A DNA stretch of 64,000 bases from NCBI RefSeq assembly GCF_015159745.1, contig NZ_JADDOJ010000007.1:1-64000 (forward strand), given 5' to 3'. This document shows, piece by piece, positions 31,794-42,270 of the stretch; positions within the stretch are counted from its first letter, which is position 1, and every line of letters begins with the position of its first letter. Below the pieces are notes generated by a model. It was not told the origin of the DNA and made no database searches. It worked only from the letters and a program-made list of their open reading frames with translations. This stretch comes from Ramlibacter aquaticus (GTDB lineage: Bacteria > Pseudomonadota > Gammaproteobacteria > Burkholderiales > Burkholderiaceae_C). The position numbers were made by a program, and so were the translations under genes.

Positions 31794-31880
31794 GCCGGAG
31801 TGGTGAAATTGGTAGACGCAGGGGACTCAAAATCCCCCGCCCGCGAGGGCGTGCCGGTTCGATTCCGGCCTCCGGCACCA
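31794..31880 (+). tRNA. tRNA-Leu (anticodon CAA)
   Basis: An 87-base class II tRNA. Acceptor GCCGGAG pairs with CTCCGGC (31870-31876), discriminator A and an encoded CCA (31878-31880). The D-loop reads GAAATTGGTAGACGC, the anticodon stem GGGGA/TCCCC encloses loop CTCAAAA giving anticodon CAA (decodes UUG), a long variable arm (CGCCCGCGAGGGCG) marks a leucine tRNA, and GTTCGATTC is the T-loop. Divergent from cysM. Confidence 0.97.
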
Positions 31881-31950
31881 CTCTGACTTCCTGCATCGAA
31901 CCGGCCCGCCCCAAGCGGCCGAACGGGAATGCGCGCGCCCCGCGCGGGCC

Positions 31951-33105
31951 TCAGCCCTCGCGCGACTGCGAGCTCGGCGGTGCGAGCTCCTCCACCGGGA
32001 CCACGCGGATGCGGCGCTCGCGCTGGCGCTGCGCGTCGGCCTGCAGCCGCTCGCCCAGCGGCCCCAGCAGGGCCTGCAGGGGCAGCTCGTCCTGAGGAAG
32101 CTCGCACAGCACGATGCGGAACTGCGCATACACATCCGGCAGGCTGTTGAGCGGCTGGCGCAGGCCGGCCGCGACCACGCGCGCCGCGATGTCCAGCGCG
32201 GCCTGGGCCGTGTCCGTGCCCTCGGACAGCACCGCGAAGCGATGCGGCCCGACCCGGGCGCCCAGGTCGCCCTGCCCCAGCGCGTCGCGCACGCGGGTGC
32301 CGGCCTCCAGCACCGCGGCCTCGGCCAGCTCGGCGCCCTTCAAGGCCACGAGGCGCTCGACCTGGTCGACCTGCACCAGCAGCAGGCTGGTCGGGTGGTG
32401 GAAGCGCCGCATGAGCAGGCGCGCCAAGTGCAGGCGCTGCTCCAGCACGGCCGGGCGCGACAGGCCGGTCAGCGGGTCCAGCAGCCGCTCGGCCTGCGCA
32501 CGGGTGCGGCGCTCGCCGAAGATGCGGCTGCGCCACACGCTGGCCAGGTACTGCGCCAGCGACCACACGCACAGCGCGCCGGCCAGCGCCAGCCCCTGGG
32601 CGTCGGCCTGGCCCAGGGCGACGGCGAGCGCGCCCGCGAACAACGCGAGTCCGCCGGCCATGGCCCAGACCACCCAGGGCGTGCTCTGCCCATAGGCGCG
32701 CACCAGCACGAAGCCTGCGGCGCCGCCCCAGGCGAGCAGCCCCGCCAGCACCGCGAGCTGCGGCTGCCACAGCGCGGCCAGGGCCAGCAGGCCCATGGCC
32801 AGCGCGGTGAGGCTGATCCAGCGCCCCGCGGCCCGCAGGGCGCCCACGTGCTGGGTGAGTTCGCGCAGGTTCTGCGTGGACAGCGCGAGCACCGCCAGCA
32901 GGCCGGCCGCCGACGGGCCGGGCATGCCCAGGCGCCACAGCACCAGCGCGACGATGCCGGCCGCGATGGCGGCGCAGTGCACATGCAGGCTGCGCTCGCC
33001 ATAGGCGCTGCCGACCAGAAGCGACAGCAGGGCCAGCACCCCCATCACGCCGACGAGCCCTCCCAGCAGCATGGCCTGGAATTCGGGGCTGAGTGCGATG
33101 GACAT
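31951..33105 (-). CDS. Membrane protein with degenerate GGDEF domain
   Basis: A 384-aa integral-membrane protein. The N-terminal ~190 residues hold about six hydrophobic helices, followed by a GGDEF-like domain that opens with DPLTGLSRPAVLEQRL (about 210-225) as in diguanylate cyclases. The active loop that should read GG(D/E)EF is GPHRF (ARVGPHRFAVL), so cyclase activity is not expected. It might bind c-di-GMP-related ligands or act as a structural signalling module. Leftward, monocistronic; its stop faces the tRNA-Leu gene across 70 bases. Confidence 0.82.
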   Translation of the reverse strand: MSIALSPEFQAMLLGGLVGVMGVLALLSLLVGSAYGERSLHVHCAAIAAGIVALVLWRLGMPGPSAAGLLAVLALSTQNLRELTQHVGALRAAGRWISLTALAMGLLALAALWQPQLAVLAGLLAWGGAAGFVLVRAYGQSTPWVVWAMAGGLALFAGALAVALGQADAQGLALAGALCVWSLAQYLASVWRSRIFGERRTRAQAERLLDPLTGLSRPAVLEQRLHLARLLMRRFHHPTSLLLVQVDQVERLVALKGAELAEAAVLEAGTRVRDALGQGDLGARVGPHRFAVLSEGTDTAQAALDIAARVVAAGLRQPLNSLPDVYAQFRIVLCELPQDELPLQALLGPLGERLQADAQRQRERRIRVVPVEELAPPSSQSREG

Positions 33106-33174
33106 GGAAAGCGTGCGGGACCCGGGAAACGGTTGAGCCGAGGATAGCGCAGCAACGGGCCGCGGCCCGCGCCG

Positions 33175-33369
33175 TTACTTCTTCAGCACCAGGGTCTGCT
33201 GGTTGGTCGCCAGGGCCACCACGAGCTGCCCCAGCAGTTCGGGCGTGTAGGCCAGGTGCGTCGCCTCCATCACCGCGAAGGCCTCCTGGATCTGCATCTT
33301 CAGCATCTGGCGCGCGGCCGTGGCCTGGGGCCCGTCATGCAGCGCATAGGGGTGGATCTGCTCTGCCAT
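33175..33369 (-). CDS. Hypothetical protein, 64 aa
   Basis: A 64-residue ORF starting MAEQIHPYALHDG and ending TNQQTLVLKK. It looks helical (TAARQMLKMQIQEAFAVMEATHLAYTPELLGQLVVAL), with no signal peptide or cysteines. I do not recognise a family. Supporting it as a gene are a purine-rich GAGGAGAC site upstream of its ATG, codon composition like its neighbours, and a divergent position relative to recJ with a 123-base AT-richer spacer. The very long ORF extending over recJ is a shadow. Confidence 0.6.
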   Translation of the reverse strand: MAEQIHPYALHDGPQATAARQMLKMQIQEAFAVMEATHLAYTPELLGQLVVALATNQQTLVLKK

Positions 33370-33492
33370 GGATGGATGTGTCTCCTCGCAGGATGGTTCT
33401 TTTGGGAACGGCGAACCGCAGAGTATGCCGATGCCCGCGATCGCGCGGGCGCCCGGCTTGAGGCCACAATCGCGCCCTAGGTTGAACGCTTC

Positions 33493-35196
33493 ATGAAAAT
33501 CATCCCCCGCGACATTCCGCCCCGCGCCGCCTGGGCGCTGGAACAGGCCGGCATCCACCCCTTGCTGGCGCGCCTGTACGCCGCCCGCGGCGTGCAGGGC
33601 CCGGACGAGCTGGACGACGGCCTGGCCCGGCTGCTCGCGCCCGGCGGCCTGCTGGGCACAGCGGCCGCGGCCGAGCTGCTGGCGGCCCACCTGGACAAGC
33701 GCATCTGCATCGTGGCCGACTACGACTGCGACGGCGCCACCGCCTGCGCGGTCGCGCTGCGCGGCCTGCGCCTGCTGGGGGCGCGCCAGGTTGACTACCT
33801 GGTGCCCGACCGGGTGGTCGACGGCTACGGCCTGACCCCGTCCATCGCGCGCCGGGTGAAGGAGCGCGGCGCCGACCTGCTGGTCACGGTGGACAACGGC
33901 ATCGCCAGCGTGGACGGCGTGGAGGCCGCCAACGCGCTGGGCCTGGCCGTGCTGGTTACCGACCACCATCTGCCCGGGCCGGTGCTGCCGCCCGCGGCCG
34001 TGATCGTGAACCCCAACCAGCCCGGCTGCGGCTTCGACAGCAAGTCGGTCGCCGGCGTGGGCGTGATGTTCTACGTGCTGCTGGCGCTGCGCTCGCTGCT
34101 GCGCGAACGCGGCGCCTTCGACGCCGCCACCCAGCCGCGCCTGGACGCCCTGCTGCCGCTGGTGGCGCTGGGCACCGTGGCCGACGTGGTGAAGCTGGAC
34201 GCGAACAACCGGCGCCTGGTGGCGCAGGGCCTGCGCCGCATACGCGCCGGCGCCATGCAGCCGGGCATCGCCGCGCTGTTCGAGGCGGCCGGCCGCGACA
34301 GCCGCCATGCCACCACCTTCGACTTCGGCTTCGCCCTGGGCCCGCGCATCAACGCCGCCGGCCGGCTGGCCGATATGACGCTGGGCATCGAATGCCTGGT
34401 GACGGACGACGCGGCCCGCGCCGGTGAACTGGCGCGCCAGCTCGACGCGATCAACCGCGAGCGGCGCGAGATCGAGGGCGACATGCGCGACCAGGCCATG
34501 GAGATCGTGGACGGGCTGTTCGACGCGGACGACGAGCCGCCGCCCGCGGTGACCGTGTTCGACCCGGATTTCCACGAGGGCGTGGTCGGCATCGTCGCCT
34601 CGCGCATCAAGGACCGACTGCACCGGCCCACCTTCGTGTTCGCGGCCAGCCAGGCGCCCGGCCGCGAGCACGAGCTGAAAGGCTCGGGCCGTTCCATCCC
34701 CGGCTTCCACCTGCGCGACGCGCTGGACCTGGTGGCCAAGCGGCACCCGGGCATCCTGCTGCGCTTCGGCGGCCACGCCATGGCCGCCGGCTGCACCGTG
34801 CTGGAAGAGCACCTGGACACCTTCGACGAGGCCATGCAGCAGGTGGCCCAGGAGTGGCTGGATGCGGCCACGCTGCTGCGCCGGCTGCACACCGACGGCC
34901 CGCTGGCGCCCGAGTACCGGCGGCCCGAGCTGGTGGACACGCTGCACGCCTCGGTCTGGGGCCAGGGCTTCGCGCCGCCGGTGTTCAGCGAGGAGGTCGA
35001 GATCCTGTCGCAGCGGCTGGTGGGGGAGAAACACCTCTCACTCAAGATCCGCCACCAGGGCCAGCCCGTGGACGGCATCTGGTTCGGCCACACCGAGCCG
35101 CTGCCGGCGCGCGTGCTGCTCGCCTTCCGGCTGGACGCGGACGAATGGCAGGGCGTGCGCCGGGTGCGCTTCCTGGTCGAGGGGGCCGAGCTCTAG
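33493..35196 (+). CDS. recJ: Single-stranded-DNA-specific exonuclease RecJ
   Basis: A 567-aa DHH-superfamily 5'-3' single-strand DNA exonuclease used in recombination, mismatch and base-excision repair. Motif I is IVADYDCDGATA (73-84), motif II/III LLVTVDNG and VTDHHLPG near 155-162 contain the metal-binding Asp and His residues, and the DHHA1 domain contains GSGRSIPGFHLRDAL and GGHAMAAGC (about 426-434). The C-terminal OB-like domain is present. Length is typical. Confidence 0.97.
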   Translation: MKIIPRDIPPRAAWALEQAGIHPLLARLYAARGVQGPDELDDGLARLLAPGGLLGTAAAAELLAAHLDKRICIVADYDCDGATACAVALRGLRLLGARQVDYLVPDRVVDGYGLTPSIARRVKERGADLLVTVDNGIASVDGVEAANALGLAVLVTDHHLPGPVLPPAAVIVNPNQPGCGFDSKSVAGVGVMFYVLLALRSLLRERGAFDAATQPRLDALLPLVALGTVADVVKLDANNRRLVAQGLRRIRAGAMQPGIAALFEAAGRDSRHATTFDFGFALGPRINAAGRLADMTLGIECLVTDDAARAGELARQLDAINRERREIEGDMRDQAMEIVDGLFDADDEPPPAVTVFDPDFHEGVVGIVASRIKDRLHRPTFVFAASQAPGREHELKGSGRSIPGFHLRDALDLVAKRHPGILLRFGGHAMAAGCTVLEEHLDTFDEAMQQVAQEWLDAATLLRRLHTDGPLAPEYRRPELVDTLHASVWGQGFAPPVFSEEVEILSQRLVGEKHLSLKIRHQGQPVDGIWFGHTEPLPARVLLAFRLDADEWQGVRRVRFLVEGAEL

Positions 35197-35214
35197 GCCG
35201 GACTGCAGCCGGGC

Positions 35215-35532
35215 TCAGGCGCGCAGGCCGGCTGGCACCGGGCAGCGCTCGTCGTCGAAGTAGGCGAACAGGCGCGCGGCCACCTCGCGCAACTCCGCAT
35301 CGCCGAAGGTGTGCGCGCGGGCGAGCTGCCACATCGCGTAGTTGCGGTCGCCCAGCATCATGCAGGTGTTGACGCAGCGCCCGTGGCCGGCCATGAGCAG
35401 GGTGAAGGCGCCCAGCAGCCGGATGGGGCAGTAGCCCGCGTCCTCGTCAGGCTCGAACTCGTCCGAGGCCTCCAGCGAGGGCAGCGTGGCAGCCCAGCGG
35501 GACGCGGAACCGGTGGCGATCTGTTTCTGCAT
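35215..35532 (-). CDS. Hypothetical protein, 105 aa
   Basis: A 105-aa ORF (MQKQIATGSASRW to PVPAGLRA), convergent with recJ. It contains GYCPIRLLGAFTLLMAGHGRCVNTCMMLGDRNYAMWQLARAHTFGD-like helical sequence with four Cys. No family recognised. An AGGGAGAGA tract just upstream of the ATG is a good ribosome-binding site and codon composition is native, so it is probably real. Confidence 0.65.
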   Translation of the reverse strand: MQKQIATGSASRWAATLPSLEASDEFEPDEDAGYCPIRLLGAFTLLMAGHGRCVNTCMMLGDRNYAMWQLARAHTFGDAELREVAARLFAYFDDERCPVPAGLRA

Positions 35533-35598
35533 GGTGGTCTCTCCCTGTGCCCATCACCATCGGGCATGGAGGAAGCGTAGGCCCGCCCGGCAAGCGCG

Positions 35599-35883
35599 TC
35601 AGTCGGCCGGACGTCCCTCAATCTGTCGGACGTCCGCGCAGCGCAGGCCCGGCGCGGGGCGCAGCGTCCTGCCGTCCGCGTCCACGATCACGGCCGCGCT
35701 GCAGTCCGACGAGGCCACGCGTTCGGCGTGCAGGGCCGCATGGCGGGCCTGGGCCTGGGCGACCTGCCAGCGGCAGAGCTGCCAGAAGCCCAGCAGCAGG
35801 GCCAGCGCGAAGACGGCCAGCAGCGCCGCGGTGCCGCGGCGGGCATAGGGGTTGGCGGGAGCGGGGGCGTCATAGCGGTCCAT
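35599..35883 (-). CDS. Small single-pass membrane protein, hypothetical
   Basis: A 94-aa protein with one transmembrane helix (about 18-38, AALLAVFALALLLGFWQL) and a C-terminal presumably periplasmic part with two Cys (SSDCSAAV, GLRCADV) that could form a disulfide. I do not recognise a family. The next 129 bases to the dcd stop hold nothing evident. It shares orientation with the 105-aa ORF downstream. Confidence 0.55.
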   Translation of the reverse strand: MDRYDAPAPANPYARRGTAALLAVFALALLLGFWQLCRWQVAQAQARHAALHAERVASSDCSAAVIVDADGRTLRPAPGLRCADVRQIEGRPAD

Positions 35884-36012
35884 GGCCTCATGCTAGGAGC
35901 GCGGGGGCGACGGGCGCGCGGCCAGCCGCTGATCACGCTGTAGGACGGCTTTGGCCCGGCCGTGCGGTGCCGGGCCACACCGTGGCAGCCCGACAGGGCG
36001 CCGGGCGCCCGC

Positions 36013-36579
36013 TCAGGCCTTGGGCAGCGTGACGCCGCGCTGGCCCTGGTACTTGCCGCCGCGGTCCTTGTAGCTGGTCTCGCAGACCTCGTCGCTCTCG
36101 AAGAAGAGCACCTGGGCGCAGCCCTCGCCGGCGTAGATCTTGGCCGGCAGCGGCGTGGTGTTGGAAAACTCCAGCGTGACGTAGCCTTCCCACTCGGGCT
36201 CGAAGGGGGTCACGTTGACGATGATGCCGCAGCGGGCGTAGGTGCTCTTGCCCAGGCAGATCGTCAGCACGTTGCGCGGGATGCGGAAGTACTCCACCGT
36301 GCGCGCCAGCGCGAAGCTGTTGGGCGGGATGATGCACACGTCGTCGTGGAAATCCACGAAGCTCTTCTCGTCGAAGTTCTTCGGATCCACCACGGTGCTG
36401 TGGATGTTGGTGAAGACCTTGAATTCGGGTGCGCAGCGGATGTCGTAGCCGTAGCTCGAGGTGCCGTAGCTGATGATGCGCTTGCCCTCGACCTCACGCA
36501 CCTGGCCGGGCTCGAAGGGCTCGATCATGCCGTGCTGCTCCGACATCCTGCGGATCCATTTGTCGCTCTTGATGCTCAT
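36013..36579 (-). CDS. dcd: dCTP deaminase
   Basis: A 188-aa homotrimeric enzyme deaminating dCTP to dUTP for thymidylate synthesis. Family landmarks: [15 protein letters not shown] (about 38-52), [45 protein letters not shown] core with the catalytic Glu, and terminal GVTLPKA. Length is exactly that of proteobacterial Dcd. Leftward, 36 bases after the guanine deaminase gene, possibly the tail of the purine/pyrimidine transcript. Confidence 0.97.
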   Translation of the reverse strand: MSIKSDKWIRRMSEQHGMIEPFEPGQVREVEGKRIISYGTSSYGYDIRCAPEFKVFTNIHSTVVDPKNFDEKSFVDFHDDVCIIPPNSFALARTVEYFRIPRNVLTICLGKSTYARCGIIVNVTPFEPEWEGYVTLEFSNTTPLPAKIYAGEGCAQVLFFESDEVCETSYKDRGGKYQGQRGVTLPKA

Positions 36580-36615
36580 GCGTGCGCTCCTGGGGCGGAT
36601 TGTAGGGGGCGACGC

Positions 36616-37911
36616 TCAGGCGGCGATCCAGGGGCGGCCGCCGATGTGCACGCTCTCGACCAGGCGGTCGTCGCCCAGCACGATCATGGAGAACAGCAGC
36701 TCGTCCAGGTCGCGCGCCGCTGCCGTCTTGCGCGCCAGCAGGGGCGTGCAGGCGGGGTCCAGCACCACGAAGTCGGCCTCGCAGCCGGGCTGCAGGTTGC
36801 CCACCACGCCGTCCAGGCGCAGCGCCTGGGCCGCGCCCGCGGTGTGCAGCCACCACAGGCGCTGCGGCGAGAGCGAGAGCCCGGGCTTGGTCTGGCCCTC
36901 GCGGCCGACGTAGTAGGCCGCGAGCATGGTGTGGAAGGGGCTGAAGCTGGTGCCGCCGCCCACGTCGCTGGCCAGGCCGTGCAGGAAGCCGACGCGCTGC
37001 GCGCCCTCGAAATCGAAGAAGCCGCTGCCCAGGAACAGGTTGCTGGTGGGGCTCACGGCGGCGGCCGCGCCGCGGGCGCGCATCAGGGCCCGGTCCTCGT
37101 CGTCGAAGTGGATGCAGTGGGCGTAGAGCGCGCGCTCGCGCAGCAGGCCGAAATCCTCGTAGACCGAGAGGTAGCTGCGCGAGGCCGGGAACAGCTCGCG
37201 CACCCAGCGCACCTCGTCCAGGTTCTCGGCCACGTGCGACTGGATCCACACGTCGGGATACTTCGCCGCCAGGGCCCCGGCGCCGCGCAGCTGGGCCTCG
37301 CTGCAGCTGGGCGCAAAGCGCGGGGTGATCGCATAGCCCAGGCGCTCGCGGCCGTGCCAGCGCGAGATCAGCGCCTCGGTGTCGACGAGGCTCTGCTCGG
37401 TCTGGTCGCGCACGCCGTCGGGCGAGTGCCGATCCTGCAGCACCTTGCCGGCGATCATGCGCAGGCCACGCCGTTCGCTCTCGGCCATCAGCGCATCCAC
37501 GGACGAGGGGTGCGAGGTGCAGAAGGCCAGCGCGGTGGTCACGCCATGGCGCAGCAGCTCGTCCAGGAAGAAGCCGGCCAGCGCTTCGGCGTGCGCCGGG
37601 TCGGCGAACCTGGCCTCGTGCGGGAAGGTGTAGTTCTCCAGCCAGGGCAGCAGGCCCGGCGCGGGCGAGCCGATCACGTCCAGCTGCGGGAAGTGGATGT
37701 GCAGGTCGACGAAGCCCGGGGCGATGATGCGCCCGGGCAGCGACTCCACGGCCACGCCCGGGAAGTTGCCCTGCAGCCGGGCGTAGGGCCCGGCCGCGCG
37801 CACCAGCTGGCGGCCATCGGGCGCGGGCCCGGTGACCAGCAGGCCGTCGGCGTCGTACTGCGCCCGGCCTTCGTCGTCGAACCTCAGCAAGCCTGCCCGA
37901 AACGCTCTCAT
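36616..37911 (-). CDS. guaD: Guanine deaminase
   Basis: A 431-aa zinc amidohydrolase converting guanine to xanthine and ammonia. The metal motif is GFVDLHIHFPQLDVIGS, typical for guanine deaminase, with further ligands in QSHVAENLDEV (H) and ASDVGGGTSFSPFHTM (D). The segments FCTSHPSSVD and TPRFAPSCSEAQL also fit GuaD. ATG at 37911 (MRAFRAGLL) chosen over a start 12 codons upstream. Leftward behind the BMP-family binding protein and adenine deaminase, supplying xanthine to XdhAB. Confidence 0.95.
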   Translation of the reverse strand: MRAFRAGLLRFDDEGRAQYDADGLLVTGPAPDGRQLVRAAGPYARLQGNFPGVAVESLPGRIIAPGFVDLHIHFPQLDVIGSPAPGLLPWLENYTFPHEARFADPAHAEALAGFFLDELLRHGVTTALAFCTSHPSSVDALMAESERRGLRMIAGKVLQDRHSPDGVRDQTEQSLVDTEALISRWHGRERLGYAITPRFAPSCSEAQLRGAGALAAKYPDVWIQSHVAENLDEVRWVRELFPASRSYLSVYEDFGLLRERALYAHCIHFDDEDRALMRARGAAAAVSPTSNLFLGSGFFDFEGAQRVGFLHGLASDVGGGTSFSPFHTMLAAYYVGREGQTKPGLSLSPQRLWWLHTAGAAQALRLDGVVGNLQPGCEADFVVLDPACTPLLARKTAAARDLDELLFSMIVLGDDRLVESVHIGGRPWIAA

Positions 37912-37981
37912 GCGGGCGATTGTCCCGCAAGTGCAGGGGCGGGCCAATGGCGGGCACCGCCGGGCGGCGGCCCGGCCCGGC

Positions 37982-39061
37982 TTACCGGGGCAGGCGGCCG
38001 GAGACGCCCTCGGCGAGCCAGTTCATCTCCAGGATCTGCGGGTCGGCCAGGGCGCTGCCGGCGGCCAGCACCGTGTGGCCTTCGTTGTCGCGCAGCGGGC
38101 CGGCGAAGGGGCGCAGGCGCCCGGCGGCGATGTCCTTCTGGCGCGCCAGCACTTCCTCGCGCACGGCGGCCGGGACCTTGGGGCCGAAGCCCTCGATGCG
38201 GATCATGCCCTCCTTCACCCCGCCCCAGACGTTGCCGCTCTTCCAGGTGCCCTGCAGCACGGCCTGCACCCGCTGCTTGTAGTAGCCGTCCCAGTGGTGG
38301 GTGACGGCGGCGATCTGCGCGTCCGGCGTCACCTTGTGCATGTCGGAGTGGTAGGCGATGGCCATCTTGCCGCGCTCCTGGGCGGCGCGCATCACGGCGT
38401 CGGAGGCGGTGTGGAAGGTGAGCACGTCCACGTCCTGGTTCATCAGGGTCATGGCCGCCTCGCGCTCGCGCGCCGGGTCGAACCAGGCGTTGAGCCAGAC
38501 CACCTTGACCTGCGCCTTGGGGTCCACCGAGCGCATGCCCAGGGTGAAGGCGTTGATGCCCTGCAGCACCTCGGGGATCGGGAAGCCCGCGATGTAGCCG
38601 GCGGTGTGGGTGCGGCTCATGCGGCCCGCCAGCACGCCGGCGAGGTAGCGGCCCTCGTAGTAGCGCGCGTTGGCCACGGCCACGTTGGGCGCGGTCTTGT
38701 AGCCGGTGATGGACTCGAATTTCACGTCCGGGAACTCGCGCGCCACCTTGAGCGTGGGCTCCATGTAGCCGAAGCTGGGCGTGAAGATGAGGCCGTAGCC
38801 CTGGCGCGCGAAGTCACGGATCACGCGCTCGGCGTCCGGGCCCTCGGGCACGTTCTCGACGAAGGCCGTCTTGACCTGGCCCGGGAAGGCGGCCTCGACC
38901 GCGAGGCGGGCCTCCTCATGCTGGTGCACCCAGCCGGTTTCGGCGACGGGCGCGACGTGCACGACGGCCACCTTGAGCGGCTCGCGCGGGGTGGTCTGTG
39001 CAAAGGCGGAAGGGAAAAAACAGGCGGCCGCGATCCACGCGGCTGCGAGGTTTTTGTACAT
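37982..39061 (-). CDS. BMP family ABC transporter substrate-binding protein (paralogue 1)
   Basis: A 359-aa periplasmic binding protein of the BMP/PnrA family, members of which bind nucleosides or purines. Signal peptide AAAWIAAACFFPSAFAQ. Family motifs: ETGWVHQHEEARLAVE, VPEGPDAERVIRDFA, FGYMEPTLKVA, GYIAGFPIPEVLQGINAF and THHWDGYYKQ. It is clearly paralogous to the binding protein at 42271-43437. Start at 39061 preferred because GAGGAAC precedes that ATG; an in-frame ATG five codons earlier is possible. No permease or ATPase genes adjoin it on this strand, so it may share the transporter encoded at 43478-46978. Confidence 0.9.
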   Translation of the reverse strand: MYKNLAAAWIAAACFFPSAFAQTTPREPLKVAVVHVAPVAETGWVHQHEEARLAVEAAFPGQVKTAFVENVPEGPDAERVIRDFARQGYGLIFTPSFGYMEPTLKVAREFPDVKFESITGYKTAPNVAVANARYYEGRYLAGVLAGRMSRTHTAGYIAGFPIPEVLQGINAFTLGMRSVDPKAQVKVVWLNAWFDPAREREAAMTLMNQDVDVLTFHTASDAVMRAAQERGKMAIAYHSDMHKVTPDAQIAAVTHHWDGYYKQRVQAVLQGTWKSGNVWGGVKEGMIRIEGFGPKVPAAVREEVLARQKDIAAGRLRPFAGPLRDNEGHTVLAAGSALADPQILEMNWLAEGVSGRLPR

Positions 39062-39092
39062 GGTGTTCCTCGACATGGCCCCGGGGCTGGCG

Positions 39093-39128
39093 GAAAAAAG
39101 AAAAGAGGCCGCCGGGGCGCGACCTCTT
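39093..39128 (-). terminator. Hairpin plus T-tract between adenine deaminase and BMP genes
   Basis: On the minus strand a 10-bp stem with one mismatch (AAGAGGTCGC/GCGGCCTCTT, + coordinates 39103-39112 and 39119-39128) is followed by TTTTCTTTTTTC. It can terminate the adenine deaminase transcript. A TAAAAT hexamer (39138-39143 on the minus strand) lies just upstream of the hairpin, so it might instead sit at the 5' end of a BMP transcript as an attenuator. Confidence 0.65.
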
Positions 39129-39242
39129 CAGTCCGTGATTTTAGCCGGCGGGCTAGGGTGCGCCGGCGGGGGAGCCGCAAGGGCCTGCGAACAGGTTGCC
39201 CGGCTCGAGGTCGTGAGCGCGCAGAGGCGTGCGCCGTCCGCC

Positions 39243-42054
<2,812 letters not shown>

Positions 42055-42102
42055 CACGCAGCCGCCCCGGCGGCGCGAAATAACATGCAGCGCCGCCACC
42101 CC

Positions 42103-42136
42103 AGTGGGAATCACGGCTACGCCGGGATTCCCACTC
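42103..42136. repeat. Hairpin 1 of a four-hairpin stack
   Basis: Perfect 10-bp arms AGTGGGAATC (42103-42112) and GATTCCCACT (42127-42136) with a 14-base loop. First of four consecutive inverted repeats filling the 216-base convergent gap between the photolyase and the BMP paralogue 2 genes. Confidence 0.7.
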
Positions 42137-42149
42137 ACTTTCAAATTCA

Positions 42150-42179
42150 ACGTCAAAACGCGTCCGCGTTTTGACGTTG
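42150..42179. repeat. Hairpin 2 of the stack, perfect 14-bp arms
   Basis: Arms AACGTCAAAACGCG (42150-42163) and CGCGTTTTGACGTT (42166-42179) are exact reverse complements with a 2-base centre. AT/GC-balanced, unlike the GC-rich surroundings. It has no T-run of its own and could be a cruciform-forming or protein-binding palindrome. Confidence 0.8.
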
Positions 42180-42188
42180 CCCCAAAAT

Positions 42189-42220
42189 GAAAACAGCCCG
42201 GCAGGTGCCGGGCTGTTTTC
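42189..42220. terminator. Bidirectional rho-independent terminator (hairpin 3)
   Basis: Perfect 14-bp arms GAAAACAGCCCGGC (42189-42202) and GCCGGGCTGTTTTC (42207-42220), loop AGGT. The GC-rich stem top with A-tract on one side and T-tract on the other is the classic symmetric terminator serving both convergent genes. Confidence 0.9.
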
Positions 42221-42231
42221 TCTGGCCGGAC

Positions 42232-42262
42232 CACTCATAAAACGCGCAGCGTTTTATGAGTG
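42232..42262. repeat. Hairpin 4 of the stack, perfect 14-bp arms
   Basis: Arms CACTCATAAAACGC (42232-42245) and GCGTTTTATGAGTG (42249-42262) pair exactly with loop GCA. It ends eight bases before the stop of the leftward BMP gene, so it is the first structure in that mRNA's 3' UTR and may stabilise it. Confidence 0.8.
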
Positions 42263-42270
42263 ATGCGTGA

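Noticed and set aside
39062..39242. Purine riboswitch upstream of the BMP-family gene
   Set aside because: I looked for the three-helix aptamer with its conserved loop pairs and did not see it; only a hairpin with a T-tract is present.
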